Positions 7,043-9,268 of a stretch of DNA of 9,268 nucleotides are shown one piece after another (within the stretch, counting starts at the first letter, position 1; every line of letters begins with the position of its first letter). The translations under genes and the position numbers were made by a program. The DNA lies in contig JAFSYD010000236.1 of NCBI GenBank assembly GCA_017443685.1, positions 1 to 9,268 of the forward strand, given 5' to 3'. The notes below the pieces were generated by a model. That model saw only the letters and a program-made list of their open reading frames with translations, was not told the DNA's origin and searched no databases. The stretch is from Lachnospiraceae bacterium. Its GTDB lineage: Bacteria > Bacillota > Clostridia > Lachnospirales > Lachnospiraceae.

Positions 7043-7065
7043 TTGCACACAAAAGGAGAATTGTT

Positions 7066-8268
7066 ATGGGATTTATTCAGGCTTTTGCAGGCGCGATCGG
7101 CGGCACCTTCGCAGATCAGTGGGTAGATATGATCGTACCGGCGGACGCACCGGCGACGGCGGGCGTGATCCCCGGCGTACAGAAGGGAACGAACGCGGGA
7201 CGCGGCTCTAATACGAAGGGATCGGACGGCATCATCACGAACGGCAGCCGGATCCTGATTCCGGATGGCTATGCGCTGATCACGCTGCAGGACAATGCGG
7301 TGACCGGCTTTATATCCGAAGCCGGCGGCTATACGTACACGACGGACAACGCGAATTCCCAGTCGATCTTCACGGGCGGCGGACTTGTGGATTCGATCAT
7401 CAAGCAGTCGTTTGAGCGTTTCAAGTTCGGCGGAGTGCCCGGAACGAAGCAGGCTGCGATCTTCATCAACATCAAGGAAATCCCGAACAACCGTTTCGGC
7501 ACACAGTCCGAGATCTATTGGGACGATATGTATATCAACGCGCAGGTCGGCGCAATGGCACGCGGTACGTACACGCTGAAGATCACGGATCCGATCACTT
7601 TCTTAAAGAACTTTGTTCCGGTAACGTATATTACCTCCGGTAAGATCTTTGATTTCGCGGATATGGACAATGATGCGTCCGAGCAGCTCTTTAACGAAGT
7701 AGTTGGCTCGCTGGCTGCGGCGTTCTCCGCATACTCCAACGACCCGGCCCGGGGCAACCGTATGGCGAAGATCCAGGGCGACCAGATCGGCTTTGCGAAG
7801 GAGCTTTCGGCCCAGGTAGAAACGAATTACCAGTGGAAGACCGACCGCGGCCTTGAGATCGCGAAGGTAGCGATCATGGCGATCGAATACGACGAGGATT
7901 CCAAGGCGCTGTTGTCGGAGGTAAAGAAGGCGGATGCACTTTCCGGTGCACGCGGCGATTCCTTCTTAAAGCAGTCCGTTGCACGCGGTATGCAGGCAGC
8001 AGGCGAGAACGGCGGCGCGATGGGAATGGCCTTCATGGGCATGGGAATGAACGCGGTAGCAGGTGCGACCGGCGTCGGTATCGGTGCGAACGCAGCGCCC
8101 CAGCAGGCAGCAGGCGTCGGTGCGATGCAGCAGCAGGCGGCTCCGGCGGCAGCGGCACCCGCAGAGGATCCGGTTGCAAAGTTAAAGCAGATGAAAGAGC
8201 TTCTTGATGCGGGCATCGTTACGCAGGAAGAGTTCGACGCGGCGAAAGCGAAGTTCCTGGGGGCGTAA
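7066..8268 (+). CDS. SPFH-domain protein with C-terminal SHOCT tail (YdjI / 'virion core protein' family)
   Basis: This 400-residue protein belongs to the YdjI-like branch of the SPFH/stomatin-prohibitin group (COG4260 type), often named 'virion core protein' in databases without any link to a virus. Such proteins form membrane-associated scaffolds. The N-terminus MGFIQAFAGAIGGTFADQW is the family's amphipathic start, with no signal peptide or clear transmembrane helix. The SPFH core spans about 60-220, including NGSRILIPDGYALI (59-72), GGVPGTKQAAIFINIKEIPN (122-141) and FGTQSEIYWDD (144-154). A helical part follows at about 235-310. Next comes a hydrophobic Gly/Met/Ala-rich stretch (about 315-345), a Gln/Ala/Pro-rich linker (345-366), and a C-terminal SHOCT module (about 367-399, DPVAKLKQMKELLDAGIVTQ). 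Many relatives end in a zinc ribbon instead; here zinc ribbons are on the next protein. The RBS AAGGAG is seven bases before the ATG. The function is inferred as membrane stress or scaffolding, by comparison with B. subtilis YdjI. Confidence 0.85.
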   Translation: MGFIQAFAGAIGGTFADQWVDMIVPADAPATAGVIPGVQKGTNAGRGSNTKGSDGIITNGSRILIPDGYALITLQDNAVTGFISEAGGYTYTTDNANSQSIFTGGGLVDSIIKQSFERFKFGGVPGTKQAAIFINIKEIPNNRFGTQSEIYWDDMYINAQVGAMARGTYTLKITDPITFLKNFVPVTYITSGKIFDFADMDNDASEQLFNEVVGSLAAAFSAYSNDPARGNRMAKIQGDQIGFAKELSAQVETNYQWKTDRGLEIAKVAIMAIEYDEDSKALLSEVKKADALSGARGDSFLKQSVARGMQAAGENGGAMGMAFMGMGMNAVAGATGVGIGANAAPQQAAGVGAMQQQAAPAAAAPAEDPVAKLKQMKELLDAGIVTQEEFDAAKAKFLGA

Positions 8269-8274
8269 TATATG
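8259..8274 (+). promoter_or_regulatory. Ribosome binding site and start of the zinc-ribbon gene
   Basis: GGGGG at 8259-8263, inside the last codons of the SPFH gene, lies eight bases before the ATG at 8272. The SPFH stop TAA (8266-8268) is in the same frame and blocks any earlier start, so 8272 is the only reasonable one. Confidence 0.75.
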
Positions 8275-9268
8275 GACGAGACGAAGATCATAGACACCGG
8301 CGAAGGCGCGGCCGACGGACAGACCAAATGCCCGAAGTGCGGCGCGACGGATATTTCGCTGAATGCCGGCAACGGCAAGCTGCGCTGTAATTTCTGCCGG
8401 TTCGAGTTCGAGCCGCAGGCGCTTGAGACGATGAAGCCGGGCGTCGGCGACCTGTCCGGTGAACAGATCGGTTCGGGTGCGGCGGATATTGACGCTTCGG
8501 CGGAAACGACGGTCACATTAAAATGCACAAGCTGCGGCGCGGAGGTCGTTATCGACCTGAATGAGGCATCGCAGGCGCGGTGCCACTGGTGCCGGAATAT
8601 GCTTTCGATCAACTCGAAGGTGCCCAACGGCATCGTTCCCGACGCGGTTCTTCCGTTCAAAATGAAAAGGGAGGAAGCCGAGCAGAAGATCAATGATTAT
8701 GTCGGCAGCCGGAAATTTTTTGCCAACAAGGTGTTCCAGCAGGAATTTACCACGAACAACATTATGGGCGTATACTTCCCGTATATGCTCGTGGATATGA
8801 AGGGACACGCGTCCTTCGACGGAGAGGGCGAGATCGAGACCGGCTCCTATCAGCGCGGAAGCGACAAGGATAAGGAGACGATATTCAAGGTTGACCGCTA
8901 TCACGTACACCGTGAGTGTGACGTCGTGATCGACGATCTGGCTGTGGAGTCGAGCGCGCGGCGTGCCGGGAAGGCAAAAGGCGAGACGAATAACATCATC
9001 AACGCGATCCTTCCTTTTGACACGGAAAACTGTGTCAAATACGACGCGAATTATTTAAAAGGCTTCACTTCCGAAAAGCGCGATGTGAACAAAAGAGACC
9101 TGCAGGGGATCGTGGACAGCCAGGAGCACGAGGCGATCAAGTTTTCCTTAAACGACAGCGTCAGCAAATACGACCGTGGTGTTCATTGGGATACGATGGA
9201 TGTAAAGAAGGAAGGCGAAAAGTGGATCTCCGCTTATCTGCCGGTATGGCTCTACAGCTACATCGAGA
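8272..9268 (+). CDS. TFIIB-type zinc-ribbon protein (YdjG-like), 3' end cut by window
   Basis: The frame is open from the ATG at 8272 to the window end, giving 332 residues without a stop, so the C-terminus is missing. Two zinc ribbons stand at the N-terminus: Cys20, Cys23, Cys39, Cys42 (CPKCG...RCNFC) and Cys85, Cys88, Cys104, Cys107 (CTSCG...RCHWC), joined by an acidic, Gly-rich linker (about 55-80). A mixed alpha/beta region follows, with FFANKVFQQEFTTNNIMGVY (149-168), YFPYMLVDMKG (168-178) and WISAYLPVWLYSYIE at the visible end, repeating a Y-hydrophobic-P-hydrophobic pattern. Related proteins are annotated as TFIIB-type zinc ribbon, or wrongly as helicases; no helicase motif is present. 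In B. subtilis YdjG, a membrane partner of PspA encoded with YdjH and YdjI, is a relative by layout. Membrane helices would be expected beyond the visible part. It is probably made with, and works with, the SPFH protein. Confidence 0.8.
   Translation, partial: MDETKIIDTGEGAADGQTKCPKCGATDISLNAGNGKLRCNFCRFEFEPQALETMKPGVGDLSGEQIGSGAADIDASAETTVTLKCTSCGAEVVIDLNEASQARCHWCRNMLSINSKVPNGIVPDAVLPFKMKREEAEQKINDYVGSRKFFANKVFQQEFTTNNIMGVYFPYMLVDMKGHASFDGEGEIETGSYQRGSDKDKETIFKVDRYHVHRECDVVIDDLAVESSARRAGKAKGETNNIINAILPFDTENCVKYDANYLKGFTSEKRDVNKRDLQGIVDSQEHEAIKFSLNDSVSKYDRGVHWDTMDVKKEGEKWISAYLPVWLYSYIE

Noticed and set aside
7827..8693. Long open frame on the minus strand (288 codons) across the end of the SPFH gene and the start of the zinc-ribbon gene
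   Set aside because: It lies opposite two well-supported genes, crosses their junction, has no recognisable domain, and is rich in Ser/Ala/Pro as expected for the complement of GC-rich codons.

Overview
The window looks like a chromosomal segment from a moderately GC-rich member of the Clostridia, most likely Lachnospiraceae. This placement is inferred from strong AGGAGG-type ribosome binding sites, protein family flavour and gene order; there is no rRNA or other taxonomic marker here. All nine genes are on the + strand and tightly packed. The first and last genes are cut by the window edges. I see no tRNA, rRNA, CRISPR array, insertion sequence, phage gene or att site, and no gene-free stretch longer than about 90 bases.

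Region 1 (2-3370) encodes three parts of a nucleoside ABC importer of the NupNOPQ/BmpA type: the double ATPase NupO (its N-terminus lies outside the window) and the two permeases NupP and NupQ. The substrate-binding lipoprotein is not in the window and would be expected upstream.

Region 2 (3426-6975) encodes the enzymes that use imported nucleosides. These are a uridine-phosphorylase-family enzyme, phosphopentomutase DeoB, a six-helix membrane protein of the YczE/YitT-like group with no assigned role, and a trimeric-type purine nucleoside phosphorylase. Together they give a simple route: nucleosides enter, pyrimidine and purine nucleosides are split by phosphate into free base plus (deoxy)ribose-1-phosphate, and DeoB converts that to (deoxy)ribose-5-phosphate for central metabolism. 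The bases go to salvage. Gaps from nupO to pnp are -1 to 77 bases with no terminator, so regions 1 and 2 are probably one operon.

Region 3 (7014-9268) appears to be a separate unit. A TATAAT box lies just ahead of an SPFH-domain protein with a C-terminal SHOCT tail (YdjI / 'virion core protein' family). It is followed, 3 bases after its stop and in the same frame, by a protein with two CxxC...CxxC zinc ribbons (TFIIB-type zinc ribbon, YdjG-like), which runs off the window. In Bacillus subtilis related proteins are encoded with PspA in a membrane-stress locus, so a membrane-associated stress complex is the best guess.

Most of the window is recognisable biology. The parts least explained by known families are the YczE-like membrane protein embedded in the nucleoside operon, the SPFH/zinc-ribbon pair, the altered base-binding motif of the uridine phosphorylase homologue, and an 8-bp perfect inverted repeat ahead of pnp.
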